Shown here in pieces: positions 1 through 5,084 of a DNA stretch of 6,832 nt. This stretch comes from Candidatus Hecatellales archaeon (lineage in GTDB: Archaea; Thermoproteota; Bathyarchaeia; Hecatellales; Hecatellaceae): the NCBI GenBank assembly GCA_003662485.1, contig QMYD01000059.1, forward strand, positions 1 to 6,832. Reading direction: 5' to 3'. A program made the translations under genes and the position numbers. Position 1 is the stretch's first letter. Each line of letters opens with the position of its first letter. The notes beneath the pieces are model-generated. The model was not told the origin of the DNA. It made no database searches and was given only the letters and a program-made list of their open reading frames with translations.

Positions 1-695
1 GCATAGCCTAGGTCTGCGTGCAGCCTCACATTTTGAAGGCAAACCTCGTAGCATCTATGCTTGTCGAAGGAATCATGTTTTAAGGCTCCAAAAGAACAGT
101 TTTCCACACATCTGCCGCATGGCTCCCCACGCTTCTGCAAGCAGAATTCCACGTTGGGCCTTGGAGTGGGCTTCAGCCTCACATTGGTTACGAGGCTTCC
201 AAGCCTACCGCAGCAGCCCCCCTCAGTGATAAGCATTCCATGCAGGCCGAACCTTCCCAGACCAGCAATGTAAGCTACATGCTTATGCGACCATTCGCTT
301 ACAAGCCTCTCCTCATCGAAGTTGTGGGTTGGAGGTAGGGGGACAGCCTTGAAGCCAAGGGTTTCCAGCCAGCGGGCTAGGGCTTCACCCAAATCCTCGA
401 GGAGCCTGTTGGTTTCAATGTAGGCTAGAGCCCACTCTCTTGAAGCCTCTCTGCCACCAGCATTGCTTAGGACTATTTCCTCCCTGAAGGGGATAAAGTA
501 GGAAATCACTGTTTTAGCGTCGGCTAGGAGTTGGCTTGGAAGCATGTGCTTGGGACTGGCCACCTTTCTAAGTTTGAGGAAGAGGGGGTCGGATGCATCT
601 GCGAAAGCTATAAGGGGCTTCCTCCAACCTATCCCCCTTTCCACCCCATAGCTTTCAACATACTCCCGGATGAAGCTTCGAACCTCCTCCTCCAT
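1..695 (-). CDS. QueG-related 4Fe-4S reductase-like protein, partial (C-terminus beyond left edge)
   Basis: Reading leftward from the ATG at 695, 231 codons stay open to the window edge, so the protein is cut by the window, not by a mutation. Residues about 60-70 (ISYFIPF) resemble the N-terminal part of epoxyqueuosine-reductase-like proteins (COG1600). Residues 135-157 carry the family signature (SHKHVAYIAGLGRFGLHGM), followed by a CCGRLGSLVTN segment. A 4Fe-4S ligand set follows: C185, then C193-x2-C196-x3-C200 with SFGAL, then C215 and C219. A second cluster would lie outside the window. QueG itself reduces epoxyqueuosine in tRNA using cobalamin; archaeal homologues of this shorter type are mostly uncharacterised, so the substrate is unknown and I assign no symbol. 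GAGG about 9 bases before the ATG acts as ribosome binding site. The upstream gene ends 23 bases earlier, so the two are probably co-transcribed. Confidence 0.8.
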   Translation of the reverse strand, partial: MEEEVRSFIREYVESYGVERGIGWRKPLIAFADASDPLFLKLRKVASPKHMLPSQLLADAKTVISYFIPFREEIVLSNAGGREASREWALAYIETNRLLEDLGEALARWLETLGFKAVPLPPTHNFDEERLVSEWSHKHVAYIAGLGRFGLHGMLITEGGCCGRLGSLVTNVRLKPTPRPNVEFCLQKRGEPCGRCVENCSFGALKHDSFDKHRCYEVCLQNVRLHADLGY

Positions 696-718
696 TCCTT
701 CTTCCTCGAAGGGAAGGT

Positions 719-1024
719 TCAGCCCCTTATTCTTCTGATTTCCACGCTTACGCAGTTTTTAGGGTCTGGGCAGTTCATGCGGAATAGGTCTTTGTCTTCA
801 AGCCAGGGGAGTTCCCCATTGTATTGGAGTACGGCTATGTAGGGGAAGAGGGCGTAGTATAGGTGGCAGCACATGGGTGGAGCCTTAGTGCTCTTCCTCT
901 CCGGGCTACTCCAGTCTCCTCCCTCGTAGAGGGATACGTCAAATTCCTCTCCAACCTTATGCCCCGCACGGCAGAAACCCTTAATACCCGTAATCCTAGC
1001 TACAAGCCTAATTTTCGGCTGCAT
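719..1024 (-). CDS. TIGR04076 family small Cys-rich protein
   Basis: This 101-residue protein matches my recollection of the TIGR04076 family layout. It opens with a short beta segment, then FCRAGHKVGEEFDV (17-30), MCCHLYYALFPYIAVLQYNGELPW (51-74), and a closing NCPDPKNCVSVEIRRI (84-99). Cysteines sit at 18, 52, 53, 85 and 91, which suggests metal or Fe-S binding, but the family has no established function. Length is near the usual 80-100 residues. The ATG at 1024 has AAGGAG about 12 bases upstream (1037-1042 on this strand), a slightly long spacing. It is the first gene of a probable two-gene unit with the Fe-S reductase-like gene 23 bases downstream, which hints at a shared redox role. That link is inference from position only. 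Confidence 0.8.
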   Translation of the reverse strand: MQPKIRLVARITGIKGFCRAGHKVGEEFDVSLYEGGDWSSPERKSTKAPPMCCHLYYALFPYIAVLQYNGELPWLEDKDLFRMNCPDPKNCVSVEIRRIRG

Positions 1025-1060
1025 GGCTTCCCCCGACTCCTTAGTTTAGACTGTTCTTCA

Positions 1061-1072
1061 GAAAAATTTTTC
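1061..1072 (-). promoter_or_regulatory. AT-rich palindrome / likely promoter of the TIGR04076-reductase unit
   Basis: GAAAAATTTTTC is a perfect 12-bp palindrome centred about 42 bases before the leftward ATG at 1024. It could hold the TATA element of that unit, putting transcription start near 1040 with a short leader containing AAGGAG. A-tract palindromes of this kind are also bound by some Lrp-type proteins, so it may instead be an operator between the divergent units. A simple AT-rich palindrome can arise by chance. Confidence 0.35.
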
Positions 1073-1110
1073 CAAAATTCTAGCCCTGTAGATGCCCCCG
1101 TCCAACAGGC

Positions 1111-1118
1111 TTTAAATA
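1111..1118 (+). promoter_or_regulatory. TATA box of argG
   Basis: TTTAAATA fits the archaeal TATA consensus. Its centre is about 45 bases before the argG ATG, so transcription should start near 1140 and leave a leader of about 20 bases carrying the ribosome binding site. An imperfect palindrome, TGCAAGCATGCA (1124-1135), lies between the TATA box and the expected start site, where a repressor could act. Confidence 0.65.
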
Positions 1119-1145
1119 CTGTTTGCAAGCATGCATATTAAGGTT

Positions 1146-1150
1146 GGAGG
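1146..1150 (+). promoter_or_regulatory. argG ribosome binding site
   Basis: GGAGG lies 8 bases before the ATG at 1159. It decides the start. The in-frame TTG at 1123 would lie upstream of the predicted transcription start and would add 12 residues that the family does not have. Confidence 0.75.
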
Positions 1151-1158
1151 CTGGGTGG

Positions 1159-2346
1159 ATGGCTTCAAATGGTAAGGTAGCCCTTGCATATTCGGGAGGC
1201 CTAGACTCCACCCTCCTCATCATTCTGCTCAGGGAGAAGTATGGCTTCAAAGAGGTTATACCCGTCCTCCTCGACGTAGGCCAGGGGGAGGAGGAAATAA
1301 GGCTGGCCATGGAGAGAGCGGAAAAACTCGGCGTGGAAGTCAGGTTTATTGATGCCAAACGTGAATTCGTCGAAGAATATATTCATAGGTGTATTAAGGC
1401 GAATGGGAGCTATGAAGGCTACCCCGTTGGAACCTCCATGACCAGGATTCTTATAGCTCTAAAAACGGCTGAGGTGGCAAGGGAGGTTGGAGCCTCAGCA
1501 GTAGCCCACGGCTGCACGGGGAAGGGAAACGACCAATACAGGATGGAGGCAGCCTTCAGGTATGTGGCTCCGGAGCTTGAAATAGTCGCCCCCGTTCGAG
1601 AGCTGAACCTAACCCGAACCCAGGAGGAGGAAATGCTTAAAAGCAAGGGGATTGAGCCTAAGAGGGCTAGAGGCAAAATAGGCGGAGACGTGAATATGTG
1701 GTCGCATTCCATTGGAAGCGGCCAGTTCGTAGACCTTTACACGCCCTGCCCCCAAGAGGAGTACTACTGGGTTAAACCTTTGGAGGAGGCTCCCAGCGAA
1801 CCCCGTGAGGTCACCATAACCTACCGGAACGGGATACCCGTAGACGTGGATGGAATAACGGATCCCGTGGAGCAAATCTTCTACCTGAACAGGGTTGGAG
1901 GCGAGTATGGCATAGGGAAAATAGATATTCTCGAAGATGGGATTATGGGCTTTAAGTCTAGGGAACTCTACGAGGCTCCAGCTGCCACCATTCTTCTCCA
2001 AACCCACGCCGACCTCGAACACTTAACGCTAACGAAGGAGCAGTTAAGGTTCAAGCGAGAAGTGGACAGGCTTTGGGCAGACATCGTATACCATGGCCTA
2101 TGGCTTCACCCCCTACGCAGGGATTTAGACGCCTTCATCGACTCCACCCAAAAATGGGTAAGCGGAAAAATAACAGTTAGACTTCAGAGGGGAAGCTTCG
2201 AAATCGTTTCAAGGGAGTCAGACCAGTCCCTCTTCGCCCCCGAGATCCGGGGGTTAAGGGCTAAAGGCTTCGATCAGAGGGATGCAACTGGAGCCGTGAA
2301 AATCTATACCCTACCCTTCCAGCTCTACGGTAGAAAGGGCAGGTAG
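1159..2346 (+). CDS. argG: argininosuccinate synthase
   Basis: ArgG joins L-citrulline and L-aspartate using ATP to make argininosuccinate, the penultimate step of arginine synthesis, in the cytoplasm. The 395-residue length is normal. The ATP-binding PP-loop is AYSGGLDST (10-18). GYPVGTS (87-93) and HGCTGKGNDQYR (117-128) supply the citrulline and aspartate contacts. E259 and Y271 (ILED...SRELYE) match two further citrulline ligands, by my memory of human ASS1 numbering. GLWLHPLRRDLDAFID and FDQRDATG in the C-terminal part are typical of the family. Oddities: the PP-loop ends LDST where most ArgG proteins have LDTS, and the usual SIDENLW segment reads GGDVNMW (175-181), so one citrulline-contacting Ser is Gly175 and the conserved Glu is Val178. 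The rest of the site is intact, so I expect an active enzyme. It is convergent with the Lrp-type gene, with 31 bases between stops. Confidence 0.93.
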   Translation: MASNGKVALAYSGGLDSTLLIILLREKYGFKEVIPVLLDVGQGEEEIRLAMERAEKLGVEVRFIDAKREFVEEYIHRCIKANGSYEGYPVGTSMTRILIALKTAEVAREVGASAVAHGCTGKGNDQYRMEAAFRYVAPELEIVAPVRELNLTRTQEEEMLKSKGIEPKRARGKIGGDVNMWSHSIGSGQFVDLYTPCPQEEYYWVKPLEEAPSEPREVTITYRNGIPVDVDGITDPVEQIFYLNRVGGEYGIGKIDILEDGIMGFKSRELYEAPAATILLQTHADLEHLTLTKEQLRFKREVDRLWADIVYHGLWLHPLRRDLDAFIDSTQKWVSGKITVRLQRGSFEIVSRESDQSLFAPEIRGLRAKGFDQRDATGAVKIYTLPFQLYGRKGR

Positions 2347-2366
2347 AGGGTCTCCCAGCAGGGCGT

Positions 2367-2371
2367 AAAAA
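2367..2371 (-). terminator. T-run after the lrp-type gene
   Basis: Read leftward, five T residues begin 7 bases after the TAG of the regulator gene. Archaeal transcription often ends at such runs without a hairpin. The run is short, so this is tentative. Confidence 0.35.
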
Positions 2372-2377
2372 GGGGCG

Positions 2378-2830
2378 CTAGGTTAGCCTGAAGTCTTCCT
2401 TAATAGTTGTTAAGACAAGGTGGGTGTTGGTTCTCTCCACGTGGGGTATGGAGAGGAGAGACTTAGTAAACTTGCTTAGCTCCTCCCTGTTTTTAAACTT
2501 CGCCACCACGATGGCGTCGGTTAGGCCTGTCACATCGTAGACGGCGCAGACGTTGGGCTTCTTCGCAATTTCCCTATCCACCTCTAGGAGCTTACCCTTG
2601 GAAACCGTTATTTCCACCACGACAGTGAGTTCGTAGCCCAGCTTCTCATGGTCGAGGATTGCCGTATAACCCTTGATTACACCCTGCCTCTCCAAGTTCT
2701 TAATCCTAGTTAAAACCGTTCCCGTGGCTATCCCAAGGTTGCGGGCTATCTCCCTAAAGGACTGCCTCCCATCCCTCAGGAGCTCCCCCAAGATTTTAAG
2801 GTCTAACTCGTCCAAAACAGACCCCTTCAC
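2378..2830 (-). CDS. Lrp/AsnC family (feast/famine) transcriptional regulator
   Basis: This 150-residue protein has the full Lrp/AsnC plan. An N-terminal helix-turn-helix spans about residues 6-55 (LDELDLKILGELLRDGRQSF; recognition helix near ATGTVLTRIKNLE). A C-terminal RAM/ligand-binding domain spans about 67-145, with the effector-site motif VTGLTDAIVVAKF (100-112) and the closing VERTNTHLVLTTIKE. Such proteins form dimers to octamers and sense amino acids such as glutamine or lysine. The start is GTG with no clear ribosome binding site, but a TATA box centred 26 bases upstream makes a leaderless mRNA starting at this GTG likely. It is divergent from glnA across a region with a 14-bp palindrome, so autoregulation and control of glnA are the simplest guesses. 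The effector cannot be read from the sequence. Confidence 0.92.
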   Translation of the reverse strand: MKGSVLDELDLKILGELLRDGRQSFREIARNLGIATGTVLTRIKNLERQGVIKGYTAILDHEKLGYELTVVVEITVSKGKLLEVDREIAKKPNVCAVYDVTGLTDAIVVAKFKNREELSKFTKSLLSIPHVERTNTHLVLTTIKEDFRLT

Positions 2831-2851
2831 GTTGAAGAAGAAGCCTTTTCG

Positions 2852-2859
2852 ATTTAAAT
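2852..2859 (-). promoter_or_regulatory. TATA box of the lrp-type gene (leaderless)
   Basis: ATTTAAAT is itself palindromic. Read leftward its centre is about 26 bases from the GTG at 2830, the spacing expected when transcription begins at the start codon. Confidence 0.6.
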
Positions 2860-2903
2860 TTTTACCCTTAAAGCTGCCTAACCCTACCCTTCAGGCTCAA
2901 TAT

Positions 2904-2917
2904 TGAACAATTGTTCA
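2904..2917. promoter_or_regulatory. 14-bp perfect palindrome, candidate Lrp-type operator
   Basis: TGAACAATTGTTCA is a perfect inverted repeat between the divergent lrp-type gene and glnA. It ends 17 bases before the glnA TATA box and lies 45 bases upstream of the lrp TATA box. Known archaeal Lrp-type sites are short palindromes with an AT-rich centre, for example the TGAAA-WWW-TTTCA site of Pyrococcus FL11 as I recall it. The outer TGA/TCA and the AT centre fit that pattern. Binding by the neighbouring regulator is inferred. Confidence 0.55.
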
Positions 2918-2934
2918 CCAAAAGAGAAGTAAAG

Positions 2935-2944
2935 TATATATTTA
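2935..2944 (+). promoter_or_regulatory. TATA box of glnA
   Basis: TATATATTTA is preceded by the purine-rich GAAGTAAAG, which suits a BRE. Transcription should start near 2965, giving a leader of about 27 bases. Confidence 0.7.
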
Positions 2945-2980
2945 GATTAGTGGTCTTCAAAATTATTAAACATCCGGCTT

Positions 2981-2985
2981 GGTGG
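2981..2985 (+). promoter_or_regulatory. glnA ribosome binding site
   Basis: GGTGG lies 6 bases before the ATG at 2992 and supports that start. The frame is open back to a TTG at 2911, but that codon is upstream of the promoter and inside the palindrome. Confidence 0.5.
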
Positions 2986-2991
2986 CGAGCC

Positions 2992-4449
2992 ATGCCCTTC
3001 AAAATCGAGGATGGCAAAATTAAACCCTTAAAACTTAGCTCTGAAGAGGTGTTGGAGGCAATTAGGAAGGAGAAGGTGAAATTCGTTGATCTACAGTTCA
3101 CCGACGTGCCTGGGAAGCTTCAGCATACAACCATCCTGGCGGAGCTGCTAGAGGAGGAGGTTTTCGAGGAGGGTGTTCCAAAGCTTGACGGCTCCTCCAT
3201 CCGAGGCTTTGTGGAAATCCACGAGTCGGACATGGTTTTGAAGCCTGACCCCTCAACCTTCACCATCATCCCCTGGATGCCTGAAAGCCTGAAGACGGCT
3301 AGGATGATATGCGACGTTTACAGGGGCTTTGGGATGGGTCGCCTAGAGCAGGATCCCAGAGGCGTAGCCCAAAGGGCTGAGGAAGCCCTTAGAAGAGCTG
3401 GATTCGAGGTTTCCTACTGGGGGCCTGAAGTTGAATTCTTCGTCTTCGACAGGGTTACCTGGGATGTGCTCCTACCCTTTCAGGGTCAAAGCTATAGGAT
3501 TGAGTCTAGGGAGGCAGCCTGGAGTGGGGGGGCAGCCTACCCCATAAGGTTTAAGGAGGGCTACTATCCGGCGCCACCCCAAGACACCCTCATGGAGTTC
3601 CGCTGCGAGTGCGCTAGAATCCTAACCGAAAACTTCGGCGTAATCTGTGATGTCCACCACCATGAGGTGGCTACGGCAGGCCAGAGCGAGATAAACTTTT
3701 ACAGGGATAGTTTAACCTGTGCTGGCGACAGTGTTATGACGCTTAAGTATGTGGTAAGGAATGTGGCGCAGAAGCATGGGATGGTTGCAACCTTCATGCC
3801 TAAGCCCATCTTCGCTGATAATGCCTCGGGCATGCACACCCATGTAAGCCTTTGGAGCAGGGGTAGAAACCTCTTCTACGACCCCGATGACTCCTATGCG
3901 GAAATCAGCCAGCTCGCCCGCTACTTCGGTGGGGGAATTCTTGAGCATAGCAGGTCGCTGGCGGCCATCGTGGCTCCCACCACGAGTTCCTATAAGAGGC
4001 TTGTCCCAGGCTATGAAGCCCCCATATACATTGCTTGGAGTAGGAGTAATAGGTCAGCCTGCCTCAGGGTTCCAGTCTACCATAGGGGGGATGAAAAGCG
4101 GAAGCGTTTGGAGTTTAGGCCTCCAGACCCCTCCTCCAACCCCTACCTATGCTTCGCAGCCATCCTTGCAGCCGGCCTAGATGGAGTGAAAAAGAAGATA
4201 GACATGGGAGACCCAGTAGACGAGAACATCTACAAGCTAACAGCGGAAAGGCGGAGGCAGCTGGGCATCAGGGAGCTTCCAGGAAGCTTAAAGGAGGCTG
4301 CGGAATGCCTTCAAAGCGACAGCGAATACTTGAAACCCGTCTTCCCCAGCGAACTCCTCGAAAAAATCATTGAAATGGAAATCAGCGAGCACACCGAAGT
4401 ATCCATGAGACCCCACCCATACGAATTCTACCTCTACTTCGACCGCTAA
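2992..4449 (+). CDS. glnA: glutamine synthetase, type I
   Basis: It makes glutamine from glutamate, ammonia and ATP in the cytoplasm, as a dodecamer in this family. From the ATG it has 485 residues: an N-terminal beta-grasp domain (about 25-110, LDGSSIRGF at 65-73, the Asp acting across subunits) and a catalytic domain (about 115-485). Visible motifs are GPEVEFF (144-150, metal Glu), HHHEVATAGQSEI (222-234, E225 and E233), NASGMHTHVSLW (277-288, metal H282), KRLVPGYEAP (335-344, flap Glu342) and RLEFRPPDPSSNPYL (372-386, E374 and R376). No large insertion of the bacterial GSI-beta type is seen. The region of the bacterial adenylylation Tyr reads NIYKLT instead of NLYDLP, so adenylylation is unlikely. 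Control is more likely by transcription, through the palindrome and the divergent Lrp-type gene, or by feedback. Confidence 0.95.
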   Translation: MPFKIEDGKIKPLKLSSEEVLEAIRKEKVKFVDLQFTDVPGKLQHTTILAELLEEEVFEEGVPKLDGSSIRGFVEIHESDMVLKPDPSTFTIIPWMPESLKTARMICDVYRGFGMGRLEQDPRGVAQRAEEALRRAGFEVSYWGPEVEFFVFDRVTWDVLLPFQGQSYRIESREAAWSGGAAYPIRFKEGYYPAPPQDTLMEFRCECARILTENFGVICDVHHHEVATAGQSEINFYRDSLTCAGDSVMTLKYVVRNVAQKHGMVATFMPKPIFADNASGMHTHVSLWSRGRNLFYDPDDSYAEISQLARYFGGGILEHSRSLAAIVAPTTSSYKRLVPGYEAPIYIAWSRSNRSACLRVPVYHRGDEKRKRLEFRPPDPSSNPYLCFAAILAAGLDGVKKKIDMGDPVDENIYKLTAERRRQLGIRELPGSLKEAAECLQSDSEYLKPVFPSELLEKIIEMEISEHTEVSMRPHPYEFYLYFDR

Positions 4450-4455
4450 GAAACA

Positions 4456-4460
4456 TTTTT
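4456..4460 (+). terminator. T-run after glnA
   Basis: Five T residues begin 7 bases after the glnA stop, fitting a simple archaeal terminator. The next gene has its own promoter-like sequence, which agrees with a transcript end here. Confidence 0.4.
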
Positions 4461-4466
4461 CCCAGC

Positions 4467-4480
4467 AGAAAAGTTACTAT
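4467..4480 (+). promoter_or_regulatory. Promoter (BRE + TATA-like) of the clan AA gene
   Basis: AGAAAAG followed by TTACTAT looks like an archaeal BRE/TATA pair. The TATA centre is 24 bases before the TTG at 4501 and 27 before the GTG at 4504. A leaderless transcript starting at one of these is therefore likely. Confidence 0.45.
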
Positions 4481-4500
4481 GAAGGCTTAAGAAAATAGTC

Positions 4501-4866
4501 TTGGTGTCGGGTTTGGGTGAAACCCGTATTAGAGTGAGGGTTAAACGTAGGCCTGAAGACGAGAGGTTTGAGGAGCTTTCCCTCCTTGTGGATGCGGGGG
4601 CTGCTTACTCCTGGATTCCCGGCAGGATTCTTCAGAGGCTTGGAGTTGAACCCTCAAGGAGGGCTAGGTTTAAAACAATTGAGGGTAGGGTGATTGAAAG
4701 AAGCTTGGGCCATGTTTTCGTTGAATATCAGGGTGAAACCGCCCCCACTACCGTGGTCTTCGCAGAGGAGGGAGATAAAGCCGTCTTCGGCCTAGAAGTA
4801 GACCCCACCACAGGCGAGGTGAGAAAAAGCGAAGCCCTCCTAGCCCTCCACACGGAGGAACACTAG
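4501..4866 (+). CDS. retropepsin-like (clan AA) aspartyl protease homologue, altered
   Basis: This 121-residue protein resembles the small single-domain aspartyl-protease-like proteins of archaea and cyanobacteria. A strand leads into LLVDAGAAYSWIP (28-40), where the family has LVDTGA plus a hydrophobic strand. It continues with LGVEPSRRARF, EGRVIERSLGHVFVEYQGE (61-79), APTTVVF (81-87) and LEVDPTTGEV (98-107). Two things are odd. The catalytic motif is DAGA (31-34), lacking the Ser/Thr after the Asp. The usual stretch of about ten residues between the LLG-type turn and LEVDP (typically like VTALEALG) is missing, so FG (96-97) joins LEVDP directly. The protein may therefore be inactive as a protease. 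The start is TTG 4501 or GTG 4504; no ribosome binding site is seen and the upstream promoter suits a leaderless mRNA. Targets are unknown. Confidence 0.72.
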   Translation: MVSGLGETRIRVRVKRRPEDERFEELSLLVDAGAAYSWIPGRILQRLGVEPSRRARFKTIEGRVIERSLGHVFVEYQGETAPTTVVFAEEGDKAVFGLEVDPTTGEVRKSEALLALHTEEH

Positions 4867-5007
4867 TAAGCTGTATAGTTTTTGTAGGGTCAGTGAGTGG
4901 AAGGGGTTCAAGAATTTTCGGGCTAGGATTTCGTCCGGGTTCAGGTTGAAGTATTGGCAAAACCCCAAAACCTTAATAAGCTTCCTACTGACTTCCCGGT
5001 TATACAT
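4840..5007 (-). CDS. Possible 55-residue protein, unknown function
   Basis: Reading leftward from an ATG at 5007 to a TAG at 4840-4842 gives 55 residues, starting MYNREVSRKLIKVLGFCQYF and containing NLNPDEILAR. The composition is that of a soluble, mostly helical protein, with alternating charged and hydrophobic residues and no long membrane segment. Nothing in it is recognised. In its favour: it fills an otherwise gene-free gap of 218 bases, and a TATA-like element lies about 28 bases before the ATG, as for the other leaderless genes here. Against it: it is short, has no ribosome binding site, and the opposite strand is also open across the same stretch (4844-5062, without a usual start). 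Its last 27 bases overlap the end of the convergent protease-like gene. It could also be a remnant of a longer gene. Confidence 0.4.
   Translation of the reverse strand: MYNREVSRKLIKVLGFCQYFNLNPDEILARKFLNPFHSLTLQKLYSLLVFLRVEG
4879..4883 (+). terminator. T-run after the clan AA gene
   Basis: Five T residues start 13 bases after the stop of the protease-like gene and could end its transcript. The run lies inside the proposed convergent small ORF. Confidence 0.25.
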
Positions 5008-5008
5008 T

Positions 5009-5025
5009 TGTCAGCTAGCTGGACA
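5009..5025. promoter_or_regulatory. Near-palindrome in the divergent promoter, candidate operator
   Basis: TGTCAGCTAGCTGGACA has a perfect core, CAGCTAGCTG (5012-5021), and outer TGTC/GACA arms that pair if one G is skipped. It ends 2 bases before the leftward ATG at 5007, where it would cover that transcript's start, and lies 31 bases upstream of the CoA-transferase TATA box. A bound protein could affect both directions. No match to a known regulator site is claimed. Confidence 0.4.
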
Positions 5026-5031
5026 GACCGC

Positions 5032-5039
5032 ATTAAAAA
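5032..5039 (-). promoter_or_regulatory. TATA-like element for the small leftward ORF
   Basis: Read leftward this is TTTTTAAT, centred about 28 bases before the ATG at 5007. It supports a leaderless transcript if the ORF is real. The whole stretch is AT-rich, so chance is possible. Confidence 0.35.
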
Positions 5040-5056
5040 TAACCCTAAAATTCCAC

Positions 5057-5064
5057 TTATAAAT
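5057..5064 (+). promoter_or_regulatory. TATA box of the CoA-transferase gene (leaderless)
   Basis: TTATAAAT is centred about 25 bases before the GTG at 5085, the spacing expected if transcription starts at the initiation codon. No ribosome binding site is seen before that codon, which agrees with a leaderless mRNA. Confidence 0.65.
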
Positions 5065-5084
5065 TGCTATTAGGAAACCTTTAG

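Noticed and set aside
531..842. Rightward open frame of 103 codons
   Set aside because: It is antisense to the two leftward genes, whose products match families, and its own translation looks random.
1123..1158. Upstream TTG start for argG adding 12 residues
   Set aside because: It lies upstream of the expected transcription start from the TATA box at 1111-1118, and the ATG at 1159 has a well-placed GGAGG.
1609..2022. Leftward open frame of 137 codons within argG
   Set aside because: It is the antisense shadow of a strongly conserved gene and resembles nothing known.
2911..2991. Upstream TTG start for glnA adding 27 residues
   Set aside because: The added stretch contains the palindrome half-site and the TATA box, and the residues (FTKREVKYIFRLVVF) are not part of glutamine synthetases.
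4844..5062. Rightward open stretch in the gap after the protease-like gene
   Set aside because: It has no ATG or GTG start and runs into AT-rich promoter sequence at its end; the leftward frame on the same DNA is more protein-like and has a promoter-like element.
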